Positions 1-14,304 of a stretch of 64,000 nt of DNA are shown piece after piece. Every line of letters begins with the position of its first letter. Position 1 is the stretch's first letter. Below the pieces are notes generated by a model that had not been told where the DNA came from, did no database searches, and saw nothing but the letters and a program-made list of their open reading frames with translations. The DNA comes from Neocallimastix lanati (nom. inval.) (taxonomy: Eukaryota; Neocallimastigomycota; Neocallimastigomycetes; Neocallimastigales; Neocallimastigaceae): positions 226,001-290,000 of the forward strand of contig JACVTC010000061.1 in assembly GCA_016946835.1 (NCBI GenBank). Direction: 5' to 3'. The translations under genes and the position numbers were made by a program.

Positions 1-177
1 ATATATATATATATATTTTTTTGACGATTATTACTGGAAATGGTAATTTTGATGACTACTACCACCACTTTTCTTCTACTACCACCACCTTCCTATTTTT
101 TTTTTTTTTTATTCATCAAAAAGAAATTTGAATAATCGATAGTACTACTGTAATTATTTTAGATCACATTTATTATT

Positions 178-295
178 ATTATTAATTATTATTAATTATT
201 ATTAGTAGTAATAAAGGATTTTCTGATTTTCAAATTTTTTTAATAACAAAAATATACAACAACTACTATTATTAAAAGTATTTATTTTAAAGTTA
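178..295 (+). repeat. Direct repeat copy 1 (about 110 bp)
   Basis: This segment, which includes AATAAAGGATTTTCT and ATATACAACAACTACTATT, recurs in the same orientation at about 636-747 with only a few changes. It matches no gene or recognised transposon, and no terminal inverted repeats were seen. Confidence 0.75.
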
Positions 296-635
296 AAGTA
301 TGTGTTTTGATCCAAGTAAACGATTAAAATCGTATTGTAGGAATTTCATATCTTTTAATTTAATAAAATAATAATTCAATTTCATATCGTTTATATATAT
401 ATATATATTTTTTTCTATTTTCATTTTTTTTTTTATTTTTAAAATTAGGAAGAGTATACACCTTCATTGCTTAATTTATTAATTATAAATATATATATAT
501 AATGTATTCCTATACAAATGTAAAAAATTTTATTACAAATATATTTAGATAAAATTTAAAATTAAATAAATAAATAAATAAATATATAAATATATAAATA
601 AATAAATAAATAAAAAAAGAATAAATTTAGATTCA

Positions 636-747
636 AGATTATTATTATTAATTATTAGTAGTAGTAATAAAGGATTTTCTAATTTTCAAAAAATTTTTAA
701 TAACAAAAATATACAACAACTACTATTATTAAAAGTATTTATTTTGT
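636..747 (+). repeat. Direct repeat copy 2 (about 110 bp)
   Basis: This is the second copy of the repeat at 178-295, in the same orientation and about 460 bp away. The copies diverge right after the shared AAAAGTATTTATTTT end. It is either a local duplication or a diverged solo terminal repeat; the sequence does not decide. Confidence 0.75.
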
Positions 748-1161
748 TAAAACCAGAAAAAAAAATAATAATTATGAGAGCAGTATATTTGTATTCTGAG
801 TATTGTAAATAGGTTTAGACCATTCAAAAGATTTTCTTTGGTTTATTATAACCATCTGAAAGATTCTTATATAAAATTAATCAAAAAAAAAAAAATAATA
901 ATAAAAAATAAATAAATAATAATTAAATTATAAATAAAATGTATATATATAATATATATATGAATCAATCCTAAAATAAATAATAGTAGTAATAATTTTT
1001 TTTTTTTTATAATATTTTTATATATTATATATATATATTTATTTATTAATTCATTCATTCATTTATTTATTTATTTATTTATTTATTGCTTTTTTATTTA
1101 TTACAATTTTAAATACAATTTTAAATACAATTTTAAATACAATTTTATTTTATTTTTATTT

Positions 1162-1192
<31 letters not shown>

Positions 1193-1928
1193 TTTTATGT
1201 TATTTTATTTATTTCATTTTATTTTATTTTATTGATTTGCTTAATCTATAAGAAAAAAAAAAAATAAAAAAAAATTATATTTAATTTTTCTATCTTTTTC
1301 TTTTTTTTCTTTTTAATGAAAATAAAAACATAACAGAAAACACATATAAAAAAAAAAAAAAGTATTTATATTTAATTTATAATAACATATATATTTATTA
1401 ATCTAATAGAATAGAAAGTACAGTAAAAAAAAATAATACATTGTATAAAATAATTTATTTATATATATATATTTTTTTTTTATATTTATCTTTAAACTAA
1501 TAAAAAATTAATAAAATGGTTTTTCTATATATATATTAGTAATACATTTTTTTTCTTTAATCTTGTATATAAAAATTAATGGTTTTACACTAAATACTAT
1601 TATTGTTTATTTTTGTATATTTATTGATTTATATATATATCTATCTTCTCCTTCCTTTTATTTTATTTTTTATATTTTTTATGTTTTTTTTTTTTTTTTT
1701 TTTTTTTTTTCTGTTTGTTTTCTAAAAAGCTCTTATTTATTTATTTATTTTTTTTTTTTTAATTTAATTTTGATACTAAATTACTTATATTAATATAATA
1801 GAATAAATTTATTATTATTAGAATTATATAAATTTTTATAACAAAAAAAAAAAAAGTTTATCTAATTATTTACTTATATTTTATTATTTGTTTTATTCTT
1901 CTATTAATTTGTCTTTATTTAATTTACT

Positions 1929-4900
1929 TCACTTTGGAGTTTGAACTTGTGATGGTGGAAGTGAAGGTGGTGGAGTTGGAGTTTGAGTTGGTACCATAGT
2001 AGAATTGGTATTGGCTACTTCAAGGTTAGCTGCTGTTTTAACGTCAGTCTTATTAACATTAGTAGAAGTTTCAACCTTTTGATCCTCTTCCTTCTTTTCT
2101 TCTACCGATTTAACTTCTTCATTAGTAGAAACTGCTGAGGTAGTAGTAGTTCCAGTATCAGCTGGAATTGAAGTTGTGGCTGGAGCTTCACTAATATTAT
2201 TACCTTCTTCTCCTTCTTTCTTATCTTCAATAGTCATATTTTGAAGTTGAGCAATAGTTTGTTCATTCATATTACTTGGACTAACAATATTAATATTGAA
2301 AGCTTGGTAAGCCTTCATAGTAGTTAAAGAGGATACTGCACACATCCAAATACGAGTTTTATAAACCTTGAAAAGATCACGTACTAATTCACGGAAATCA
2401 ATACGTCTTTCAGAAACAAAATAGAAAGTTAACTTTCTTCTATCCCATTGATATTCAGCATCAACAACTTCCATTGGCATATTTCTTTGTCTAACCTTTT
2501 GTTGACAGAGAAGCATAGAACTGTTTTCATCTGTATTCTTTTGAACCAACATATTAACTTCAGCTGGTTGAGCCATACGATAAATACGCTTTGGATGAAT
2601 ATCTTTTGGGAATTGTAAATTTTCTTCATTCACCTTTCCTTCATCACCTTCAGTAGTTGTAATAGTTGCATCGGTCTTTTCATCACCTGTTTTTTCCTTA
2701 TTATCTTCCTTTTTATCTTCTTCCTTTGTAATAGATTCTTTACCATCTTCGGCGGAGGTAGTATTAGCCTCATCTTTTTTGACTTCATCTTCAGCAGTTT
2801 TTTCTTTACTATCAGTAGTGGTTTTATCTGATGTTTTGTCTCCTTCAGTAGTACCAGTAGCACTGGCATCTCCAGCACCTTCTGATTTTGGCCAAGTAAT
2901 AGGAATATTTGGAACATTATTATTATTCATATCATCATCAATAATTAAGTGACGTGGATTACCACGTTCAGCATGATAGGCAACTAATTGAGCTAAATTC
3001 TTAATATTGTTAACAATAACTTTACCAAGATCCTTACCACGATCAGCTTCAACAATAACCAAATCACCAATTTTTATAGTTAAACCACTATTTTCTGGAA
3101 CATAGAAGTAATCGGTACGACCAGCCTTGAATTCAATGACATAAAGTGGCCAATGGTAAACATTTTGTTGCATTTGATGTAAATTCTTACCAGCTTCAAC
3201 CCATGCACGAGTTCTGTATTCAGTATTTTCAAAGTAATCATTAATGTCATTAATATACATATTATCACTATTCATCATCATACCATGACCACGGTTGTAA
3301 TGTTGCATCATCATCATATCATTCATACCATTATTATTCATTCCCATGTTCATACCAATATTCATACCCATTGGCATATTCTGATACATTCCTGGCATCA
3401 TATTATTCATACTCATACCACTATTTCTTCTCATATTAAATTGTTGTTGCATCATAAAGTCCATATCATTATTACCATTAAAGTTTTGATCAAAAGTTGG
3501 AGTATACATTGGTTGATTCATACCATTTTGATTACCATTATATATATTATTATTAAAGAAACGATTTCTTCTCTGTTGTTGACTATTTTGGACTTGTGCC
3601 ATTCTATTGTTACCATTCATACCTTGAGGTAAAAAGTCATTTGGACCATTAGGTTGCATCATACTACTATTCATTGCACCTAAAGCTTGTGGTTGTATTT
3701 GGTTTGGTTGTGGTGGTTGTGTTTGTGCTTGCTGAGATTGTTGACCATTCATATTCATGCCTGGCATAAAGTTATTTTGAGTAGAAAATACCTGATCATT
3801 GCTACTCAACGGACCAGTTGATGTACTAACATTATTAGTATTCCATAATGGGTAAACAGGTTGTGTATTTGAACGTTTATGAGCAAGTGCTTGATTTTCT
3901 GTGGTACTACGGAATGGCGATGAAGTGGTACTAGTAATACCAGTATTATTAGTCCATTGATTAGAAAGTATATTTACATTATTCATGCCAGTAGTGGTAT
4001 TAGAATCAGCTATAGTAGATGGTATATTCATATTAGAAAACATTAATTTATTTTGTTGTTGTTGAGTAAGTAATGAAGAATTATTATTAAGAGTAGATGG
4101 AGGAAGAGTGGTTGTCGGTGTAGTTAATAAAGAAGATGTATTTATGGTGGAGGATTCATTTGTTGAAAACATAAATCCATTATTGTTATTCAATTGAGAA
4201 GTTGGAGTAACAGAAGAAGTTGTCATAATAGACGATAAACCATTACCATTACTATTACCACTTTGTAATGGAGATAAAAGAGTACTTTTAGATTGTAAAT
4301 CAGTAGTGGAAGTTGATGTGGTATTATTTAATACACTTGAAAATAGATCTATATTATTATTGTTAAGGAAGGCAGAAGACAAATTATTATTTGTGGCACC
4401 CATAACATAATTATTTAAATTCTTTTGTGAATGATATCTTTGATGATTATTTTGGAAGTTACTATTCATATTATAATTATTCATAATACCAAAGGTATCT
4501 GAAGAAGATTTTGAACGAGATCTAAATTTACTATTACCAAAACTATCCAAACCACCTAATCCTGAAGATTTACTATTATCTATAAGTTCACTTAATTTAT
4601 CTAAATCGCCATTAACTTCATCAGCCTCATCAATTCTATTTTCATTTAAATTTAAACGTTGTAATCTTTCATTTTCTATTTCATCTTTTTCAGATAATGG
4701 AAATTGTGAAGTTAATGCTGCTGCTGCTGTTGCAGCTGAATTTAAATTATTTCCATAATTTTCATTCATTGGACCTAAAGCGCCAACTGAAACAGAGAAA
4801 CTTCTATATTGTCTTGGTGGAGGTTGCTGAATACCTGATGAATTTGTACTACCAAAATTTGCAAAAAGATCATTTCTACCAGTACTAGCTGCAGAATTCA

Positions 4901-7154
4901 ATAATGACGATGATGGACCTCCTAATCCTGATGTCATTGAATAATTACTTTTCCAAATAGATGAACCTCCAGACCAGGAACTAGCTAAAGAATCCCACTG
5001 ACTTGATGATAAATTTTGACCTGGTAAATTTTGAGGAATATTAACACCTTTATTAGAAGGTGTTTGAGTTAATAAAGATAAATTTTCTATTAATTAAAAA
5101 TCATAAAATATTGTTTAATTTTTTTAAAAATGAAAAAAAATTATTGAACGTTATCCATATATTTTTTTGTAAATGAATATAAATAAAATTAATAATTATT
5201 TTTTATGGTTAATATTTATTTTTTTTTAAATATCGATAAATATAATTCATTTAAATAATTATTTTTTGTTAATTTGATTTAAATGTTTTACAAATAAAAT
5301 CCATATCATATTTTTGGTTTATTTTTTTAAATGAATAATAAATAAAAGCATATAGTTTTTAGTTTATTTTTTTTTAAAATTTTTATGAATAAAATTCATA
5401 TAATTTTGGTTAATTTTTTTAAATATTTTATAAAATAGACATAATAATAAGTTATATATATTAAAGTAAAAAATATTTAAAAAGTATATTTTTTATATTT
5501 ATTAAATATATATATATCATTAATAACAAATATATAAAAGTATAATTAATATTGAATTAGTATCACTTTTTATTTAATACTAAATATTGATATATTAATA
5601 TTAAACATGAATCAAACCTGCTGTATCTTCTTTGATTGATGGCACGCCACTATTTCTAAGATTCTGTGACATCATTGAACTACCATTAGTTGCAGTGTAA
5701 CCAAGTGTACCAGTTAAAGATGGTCTTCTTTGTGGACTACCAACAGCTTTCCATTGTTCATCTAATAAATCAGATAATTGCATAATATAATAGATATATA
5801 TATAATATATACTTTAATAATAATCAACTATAAATAAAAAAAAATTTTTTTTCTTTATTAAAAAGTTGTAATGGATCATAATAAATTTTATTATATATTA
5901 AATTTTGCATCTTCCAATTTCAAAAAAAAAATTAATTATAATTTCAAATTATAGTTTAATTAAATTTTGTGAGATGTGATTGGCAAATTAAACTATTTAC
6001 TAAATTGGTTTATATTCTAATTTAATAAATTAACCATAGTTTTTTTATATAATTTCATCACTTTAATTAATATTTTTTAGTGTTTAAAAATTTTAATTTT
6101 TATCAAATTTTTAAAAATTAATAATGCTAGAATTCTATTATATTATTTAGTTTATATTAGTAATATAATTTAATTATATTCTAATATGTTGACAGATTTA
6201 ATTAATTAACGATAAATGATTAATATATATTTACTTCTGGAAATTGTTTTTTTTTAATAAAACTGTTACAAATATAATACGTTTTTACTATAATATATTA
6301 CATTTTTTAATAATTATAATAACTATTATAGTTAAAATTAAATTATTACTTTATATTTATTATATTATAATTATTATTTATTATTTTTTATCATTTATTT
6401 ATTGTTTATTATTTATTTTATTAATTTATTATTTATTATTCTACTCATATTTATATTTTATTTACTATTTATTGATATAATTATTATTTTATATTGTAGT
6501 AATTATTCATTATTTATTTATTTACTTATTTATTATCAAAATAATTTATTTACTATTTATCTAACCATGATTTATTTGATTCTTTAGTTAAAATTTATTT
6601 CAACATAGAGATTCTCATTGATAAATAAATAAACTATTAATAATAAATTTATTTTAAAATAGCTTTTTTTATTTATTCAATCTATCAAAATATTATTTAC
6701 TTCTATTTTTACTAATTTTTACTATTTTTACTAAATTTTTACTGTAATTATTATACATTTAATAAAATTATTATAGTTTAAGTTTTTCATATTGCTAATT
6801 TTTTAATATCAAATAATCAATTCAATTATTTAATAATAAAATAATTATAAGCAACTTCGCTGTTTAAATTATTATTACATCCTATTAAAGAAATTTATTA
6901 TCTTAGTCATCCCGTTCTAATCTATTATATTCTTATTAATCAACTAATTCTTATTTTTAAAAAAAAAAAACTAAATAAAATTCCTTACCATCATTACCCC
7001 AAATATTCTTATTTTGACTATAAAGAATATGTGGCACAGAACCTCTTCTAAGTTGTTGTTGTGATTCACTTCCATTGAGCATATCCATCGTTTTACTTGA
7101 TGTATACTCTACCGACATTCTTCGGTATTTATTAAAGTCATTTATATCAACCAT
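1929..7154 (-). CDS. PSP1-family protein (PSP1 C-terminal domain), three exons
   Basis: The spliced model has exons 7154-6989, 5761-5618 and 5086-1929. Both introns are GT-AG and phase 1, and they join into 1155 codons plus stop. The N-terminal half is Asn/Gln/Met/Ser-rich low complexity, with runs such as MNIGMNMGMNNNG. The PSP1 C-terminal domain lies at about residues 745-1020 (starting WPLYVIEFKAGRTDYFYVPE). It is split by a Lys/Glu/Thr-rich insert at about 825-930 and resumes at HPKRIYRMAQ; a Thr/Glu/Pro-rich tail follows. Budding-yeast Psp1 is a high-copy suppressor of DNA polymerase alpha mutants with a Gln/Asn-rich, aggregation-prone region, and the domain is shared with bacterial YaaT-like proteins. 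The exact biochemical role is unknown. Family assignment is strong. The start is less certain because nine in-frame codons precede the ATG back to a possible acceptor at 7182. Confidence 0.88.
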
Positions 7155-7740
7155 AGAGTATCTGTTTCTATTTGGTTGTTCCTGTTTAAATATTTATATA
7201 CTACAATATTATTTTTTTTAATTAAAAATATATTTTTAAGTTAATACTTCAATAATAATAATTATATATTAATTAAAAAATAAATATTTTATCTTTTTCT
7301 TCAAAAATATTATTTATATTTTTTCTTTCATCGTATATATTTTTAATCTATTATATTTTTCTTATTTAATTGAATTAAATAAACTTTGTTTATATTAATA
7401 TGTTTATATATATATTTCTATATATATTCAATAAATGGATATTAACACTTTTGTGTAAATTTTTTTATTTTTCAATTTTTTTTAATAAAAAAAATATTTA
7501 TTTTTGTTAATATGTTTGTATTTTTTTATTTGTTTTAATTTTTAAATATATTATTTATCCTTTATATATATTATATTTATATTTCGTATTTTACGTATAA
7601 CTTTTTAATATGAGATTATTCAAGATCTAATTATTTATTGATATTTAATATTGAAATGTAAAATTTCTTTTTCTATTATATTGTCATTTACGAAATTATT
7701 ATTATATTTTTCAGTTATATTTATTTTCCCTTACTTTTAT
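7155..7740 (-). promoter_or_regulatory. Probable 5' UTR and promoter of PSP1, possibly with a UTR intron
   Basis: On the minus strand, TTTAAACAG ends at 7182 and looks like a splice acceptor. A strong donor-like GTAAGGG starts at 7734. A leader intron of about 550 bp would explain why nine open codons precede the ATG at 7154. A short upstream coding exon is the alternative, but none was recognisable. Confidence 0.35.
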
Positions 7741-8535
7741 ATTGTTTGATTGTTCTTAAAAGGTGCTAAAAAAAAAAAAAAGAAAAGAAAATTATAAATT
7801 AAAATAAATTATATATTTATTTTTTATATCAATTTTATTCCTTATTCTTTAACTTTTTTATTATTATTATTATTTCTTTTTTCTTTTTTTTTTTTTTTCT
7901 TTTTAAATCTCTCTTATTTGAAAAAAATAATAATAATAATAAACAATTCTATTTAAATTATTTTCTAATTATTAATTAAAAATAAAAAAAAATAAAAATA
8001 AAAAGAATTAAAAATTATTATAATAATAAAATAAAAAAAAAAAGAAATAAATTTCCTTAATAAAATAAAAAATGAAAAAAATGAAAGAAAGAAAAATCAG
8101 TGAAAAATATTTAATTTTTTTAAATAATTTTTTTATATAAATATTTTAATAAAAACAATAATAGGTAATTTATATTAATTTATACATTATTATTATTTAC
8201 TATTTATTATTTATTATTTAATTTTACTATTAATTATATTATTATTTTGAAAGTATTATTATTTATTAGTGATTAATTATTAGTAGTAATATTATTAGTA
8301 TTATTAATTTAATATGGTTAATTATTTAATATTATTATTATTATATAATTATTTGTTATTATTCATTTAATTATTAACAATTAATATATAATAAATTTTT
8401 TTAATTTGAAAAAAAATTTTTTTCATCATAATTATATTATACCATATATTTTAATATATGGTTGAATTATATTAAAATTGTATTAAGTATTAAAATTTGT
8501 CATTCATTTTAAGCTTAAATAATAATGAAAAAAGT
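7741..8535. other. AT-rich intergenic DNA, no gene seen
   Basis: Homopolymer A/T tracts and simple ATT/AAT repeats only. No conserved coding frame, RNA gene or transposon end was recognised. Confidence 0.6.
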
Positions 8536-8539
8536 TAAT

Positions 8540-8705
8540 TAAGCTATATTTATATTTATTTACTATTTATTTATTTATTATTTATTTATTTATTATTTAT
8601 TTATTTATTTACTATTTATTTATTTATTTATTATTTATTTATTTATTATTTATTTATTTATTTACTATTTATTTATTTACTATTTATTTATTTATTTATT
8701 TATTT
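8540..8705. repeat. TTTA microsatellite with interspersed CTATTTA
   Basis: Tetranucleotide TTTA runs are interrupted at intervals by TTA or CTA, giving mixed 4-bp and 7-bp periodicity. It lies just upstream of the large 7-bp satellite and could be a precursor or relative of it. Confidence 0.8.
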
Positions 8706-8929
8706 TATTGTATTGAATAAACCATTTTAATTTGTATAAATTTATTTATATTGCAATATATGGGTCATTCAAATGATTAAATGAAAACCCTCTTTTTTAT
8801 TATTTTTTTAATTATTTTAATTATATATAATATCACTCAAATTTTTATATATTGTAATTTAATCTCTTTTAAATTAATAAAGAACTAAAAAGAAATTACT
8901 TTCTAAAAATTATAATTAGTTATTATTTA

Positions 8930-9580
8930 TTATTAATATTTATTATTAATATTTATTAATAATATTTATTATTTATTATTTATTATTTATTATTTATTAT
9001 TTATTATTTATTATTTATTATTTATTATTTATTATTTATTATTTATTATTTATTATTTATTATTTATTATTTATTATTTATTATTTATTATTTATTATTT
9101 ATTATTTATTATTTATTATTTATTATTTATTATTTATTATTTATTATTTATTATTTATTATTTATTATTTATTATTTATTATTTATTATTATTTATTATT
9201 TATTATTTATTATTTATTATTTATTATTTATTATTTATTATTTATTATTTATTATTTATTATTTATTATTTATTATTTATTATTTATTATTTATTATTTA
9301 TTATTTATTATTTATTATTTATTATTTATTATTTATTATTTATTATTTATTATTTATTATTTATTATTTATTATTTATTATTTATTATTTATTATTTATT
9401 ATTTATTATTTATTATTTATTATTTATTATTTATTATTTATTTATTTATTTATTTATTAGATATTATTTATTATTTATTATTTATTATTTATTATTTATT
9501 ATTTATTATTTATTATTTATTATTTATTATTTATTATTTATTAGTTATTATTTATTTATTTATTATTAGTTATCAGTTAT
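8930..9580 (+). repeat. Heptanucleotide satellite (TTATTTA)n
   Basis: About 80 head-to-tail copies of the 7-bp unit TTATTTA, nearly perfect through 9440 and then with interruptions (TTTA runs, one GATATTA, TTAGTTA variants). The T-rich strand contains no stop codon in any frame, which creates false YYLLFII-repeat reading frames. The same heptamer recurs at 13.24-13.40 and 47.36-47.64 kb, and in reverse complement at 14.31-14.93 kb. Confidence 0.95.
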
Positions 9581-10213
9581 TAGTTATTAATTTCAATTTA
9601 ATATTTAGTTTTAGTTATTTATTATTTATTATTCATAAATATAAATAGGATTTATACAATAATCTTAATTGATATTCCTCTATATTAAAATATAAATTTG
9701 TATTTCACTTAAAAACTATAAATTAAGCTATTAATAAATTTTTGAATGATCAATTTTAAATTTTTATTAATTTATTTTATTTATTCAAAAAAATTTATTC
9801 TTTTTAATAAACTTTTTGTTATTATTTATTCATATAATATTAGCATGTATATTTTCTATTTTTGTTCGAATATCATTAAACTATTTTAATTATATTGATT
9901 CTTTTATATTATTCATCATTATAATATGCTATAATGGAGCTAAACTATTAATTATTAATCAAATTAAAAAAAAAAAGCAGTCAAGTACAAGATACTAGTT
10001 TTTTGTTTTTTGTTTTTTAATTTGATATTAAATATTTAAACTCTTTTATAAAGTGTTATTTTTCAAATAATTATATAATCAATTATTTATATATATATAT
10101 TTATACTTTATTATATATACACAATGTAATTAATTCCTTCTTTTTTTTTTTTTTATTCTTTTTCTTTTTTATTATATTTTATAATAAATATTGATAATAA
10201 CTCCTTTTATTAT

Positions 10214-10244
<31 letters not shown>

Positions 10245-11323
10245 TTCTTTTTTATTATTTTTAAAATTATTTTTAATTATTTTTTGTTTTAAAATAAACT
10301 TTTTATCTATATTTAAATATGATCATTTTAAATTGTTTAAAAATATTATATATTTATATTTTTTTCACCTCAAAATATATTATTTTATTATTATATCACT
10401 TTTATAATAAAAGTATTATAATTAGCAAACAAACAAAAACAATAATAAAGAAAAGTATCATAATACTTTTAGCATTTACTTTTATATAACCAAATAACTA
10501 TTTTAAAATTATATTTCAATTTCTCTGACTGAAAATAAATAAAAGTAATTATCAATAGATATTCTGTAATTGATAATATTTATTATAAATATTGTTAATC
10601 ATTGGTGATTTTCTTTATATAATATAATTTTATTCATAATAAAATAATAATGGATGAACTATTTAATTATTATTTTTATTATTATTATTATTTATTATCA
10701 TTATTAATTATAATAATAATTTTTGTTATTTTTAATTATTAATATTACTATTAATTGATCTACTTTTTATTATAATTATTATTTTATTATTAATTATAAT
10801 AATTATTGTTGATTCTTATAAAAACAAGTATCAAAATGGTATTATTTATTATTTATTAATTTAATTATATATTCATATATTTATTTTTATATTTTATTTA
10901 TTTAAATTATTAATTTATTTATTATTTTATTGGTTGGTTGTAATATATATTAATAATATAAAGATTTATAAATTTACACTTTTAATATATAGAAAGTCTA
11001 TAAATATTTTTTTCTTTATTTCATATTTTCGTTATAATTACTATTATTTTTATTTTTATTAATATATTTGTTATTTATTTATTACTATTATTATTATGTA
11101 TAAAATAATGTAGCTATTATTTAAGTTGTATAATTTAAAGTAATATACATATACATTTAATTTTCTTTTTCTAATATATTTCAATCTCTGTATAAATTAT
11201 AATAATTCTCCATTATTTAATTTTTATTTTCAATATTATTATTAAATATTATTTTTAAATATTCTCATTTTTCTATAAACAATTTATTTGTTTCTGATGT
11301 TTTTTTTTTTTTAAAGAAATAAA

Positions 11324-11360
<37 letters not shown>

Positions 11361-13225
11361 ATAATAATAATAATAATATAATATATCGTTATACAATCAA
11401 TTATTGATAAGTTCGAATTAATTTTTTATTAGGGTTTATTCAAACTTCTTAACATTTATATTAGTTATTTATTACATGAAATTTATTGTATTTATTTAAT
11501 TAAATTCAATTTTAGTTTTCATTTTATTATTATTTTATATTAAATAACTTCACTTTTTACAATAAATTGAAAGATCATTTATATATATGTATATCTAATT
11601 TTTTTTAAATAATAATTATTATTTAAATGACTAATACATATATTGAAAATAAGAAAGAATAAATAATAAAATAAAATATAAAATTTTATATATATAAAAA
11701 TATATAATAAAAAATAATATATTATATAAATAATAATAAATAAAAAGCAGTAAAATATTTAATAAATATTTTTTATAAAGTAATCAAAAAAAATAAAAAA
11801 TAAAAACTATCATAATTATATATATAAAAATAAACTCTTCTTAAACTATAAAATTTAAATATATTTCTATATATTCTTTAATAAAAAAAAAATCAAATAA
11901 AATATATATATAATATATATTTTAGCTTTTTACTCTAATAATAAAGAATAAAAAAAAATATTTAAAGAAAAGTAATAGCTAAATTCAAAGATTATCAAAA
12001 ATTATTAAAATAATATTATGTAATTTTTTTTAAATAATATTTAAACGACTATTTAAAAATTAATATTATAATTAAGAAAAGATTAATAAATAAAAATTAA
12101 ATAAAATAAAAAGATTTAATATTTAAAATTTACAACTATATATGTAAATATTTATTTTATAATTTATATTAAAATTATAATTTATATAATATTATCAATA
12201 AAGAATTTTATTTTTTTTTTTTTTTTTTTTTTTTTTTTGTATCTGATAGGTTTTTTAATTAATTATTAATTCAATTATTTTAATTATACTTTATTAATAA
12301 TATGAATGGAAATTGCAAAACTATATAATATATAATTTTATTTAATATTATTTAAATTTTAAAAAAATTTTTTTCTTTTTTATTTTTCAAATAAATTAAT
12401 ATCTACTATAAATTGAGTCAATATGCATATGAATATTTAAGTTTTTATATAGCAATGAAAACTAATACTGCTTTAATATTTTAAATAAAAGCACATGATA
12501 CAATGTATTACTTTTATTTAAAAGTTAATTTTAATAATTGTTTTTATATTAATTATTCTTATAGAAGTAATCTATTTATTGAATATACCACAATTAACTA
12601 TTTAATTAATTGTTATTAACTCAATTGCTTTTTTTTTTTAAAAAAAAAAACGGCGTTTAATAATAATAATTAAGTATAACATCTACTACATTATATATTT
12701 TTCTTTAACTATTCATAATATATTTTATATTTAATTAGATTTTTATTAAAAATAAAAAAAAGAAAAAAAACACTTTATAGATATATGTCATATGTTCTTT
12801 TTTACATTTCCTATAACTATTATTATTTAACTATTTTAGTGAACTAGTAAACTAAATATTAAATATTCAATACATTAAATTTTTTTAAAAAAAAAAAAAA
12901 AAAAAACATTCTTAATCATTCCTAAAACCAAAAAATAATAACATGTTCTAACTTTAATTAATAACATTTTAAAATAATAGTATTTTGAATATATTACTTA
13001 TTTTCAGATATAGATATAATTTTATTAAATACTCCATAAATATTATGTTGATGGAGTATATTATAATATATTTAAATATATTTAGTAAAATAAAATTTTA
13101 CTATATTATTTCATTATTTTATTTAAAAAACTAATTTTTAATTTTGGAATAATAAAAATTTATATTATTATTTTATTACTATTCAAACAATTCAATTATA
13201 TATAAAGGATTAGAATTTTAATTAA
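9581..13225. other. Long gene-free AT-rich stretch
   Basis: No supportable gene. It holds A/T homopolymers, AAT/ATT microsatellites (11356-11380) and local palindromes. One 60-residue hydrophobic open frame at 9816-9998 has only composition-driven content and is not called. Confidence 0.6.
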
Positions 13226-13239
13226 AATGAAATACTACA

Positions 13240-13520
13240 TTTATTTATTTATTTATTATTTATTATTTATTATTTATCATTCATCATTTATTATTTATTA
13301 TTTATTATTTATTATTTATCATTCATCATTTATTATTTATTATTTATTATTTATTATTTATTATTTATTATTTATTATTTATTATTTATTTATTATCTAT
13401 TATTTGTTATTTTTCATTTATTATCATATGTTATTAATTATTTTATTTAATATTTAGTATTTAATATTTATTATTTAATATTTAACATTTAATATTTAAT
13501 ATTTATTATTATTTATTTAT
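13240..13520 (+). repeat. Second (TTATTTA)n heptamer array plus TATTTAATA repeats
   Basis: About twenty TTATTTA units (13245-13400) include two TCATTCA-type variants in tandem. An imperfect array of ATTTAATA-like units follows to about 13510. The same unit as at 8930-9580, in the same orientation. Confidence 0.9.
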
Positions 13521-14285
13521 CATCAAATTTTAATTTTATTAATTTATATTTCTCCAGTAATTTTTTTAACTGGTATATTATCTACACTCTTTTGTCAAAA
13601 CTCAATAAAATAAAAATTAATAGATGCTTTAATAGTAAGAACAAAATAATACAAGGCAAAACAAAGTTTCGTAGTTAAGTCTATAAAATTAGATTATTAA
13701 ATAAAGCAATTAACTATAATGACTATAGTATTTATATTTATCCTTTTATATATATAAATTCTATACTTCAAACAATCATAGGAATATTGAGATGGTAAAA
13801 AGTGTAACCAATAATAATATCAAAAAAAAAAGTTTGTTTATTATATTTTAGTAATTAATAAGAAAAAGTAATTTTATATAATTTGCTAATTAATTTTATA
13901 TTAAAAAAAAAAGTTTACATTAATATAATTGTAAACTTTTTTTCTTTAGGAATATTTATAAATATAAATAAATAGTAAAAGGATATAAAATATTACTATT
14001 TACTTTATATGGTTAAAAATTATCCTGTAATGTAGTTTCCTATGCTGTATATATTAATATACCGCAAGCCACATTTATTAATATACATATTAGAATAAAG
14101 ATGATATAATTATATTAAAAAAGAGTGATTTATTTTAAAATTAATATATATTAATTTTCCATAAATACTTTAATATATACATAAAAGTATATATTAAAAT
14201 ATTTAATATTACCTTAAAAAGAAATATTGGATTTAACAAATACTATTATTTCTTATATCAATATCATATTAATTATTAATTAATA
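13521..14285. other. AT-rich spacer, no gene seen
   Basis: A slightly more complex patch near 14030-14080 contains TATACCGCAAGCCAC, but no reading frame, RNA fold or transposon terminus could be assigned. Confidence 0.5.
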
Positions 14286-14304
14286 TATAATAGATAAATT
14301 AATA

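Larger units (their letters stand above)
1..1928. other. AT-rich intergenic spacer downstream of PSP1
   Basis: No coding region is supported. The stretch holds A/T homopolymers, AT and AAAT microsatellites, four copies of a 13-bp unit around 1100-1145, and the two direct-repeat copies listed separately. Short open frames here are poly-Ile/Leu/Phe/Tyr strings produced by base composition. The 3' UTR and poly(A) site of the minus-strand PSP1 gene should lie between about 1700 and 1928. Confidence 0.7.

Noticed and set aside
3285-3632. 115-codon plus-strand frame rich in His and Ile
   Set aside because: It is antisense to the Met/Asn-rich part of the PSP1 exon and only reflects its codon bias.
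9816-9998. 60-residue hydrophobic protein
   Set aside because: Composition-driven Ile/Leu/Phe string; no conserved feature and no neighbouring gene structure.
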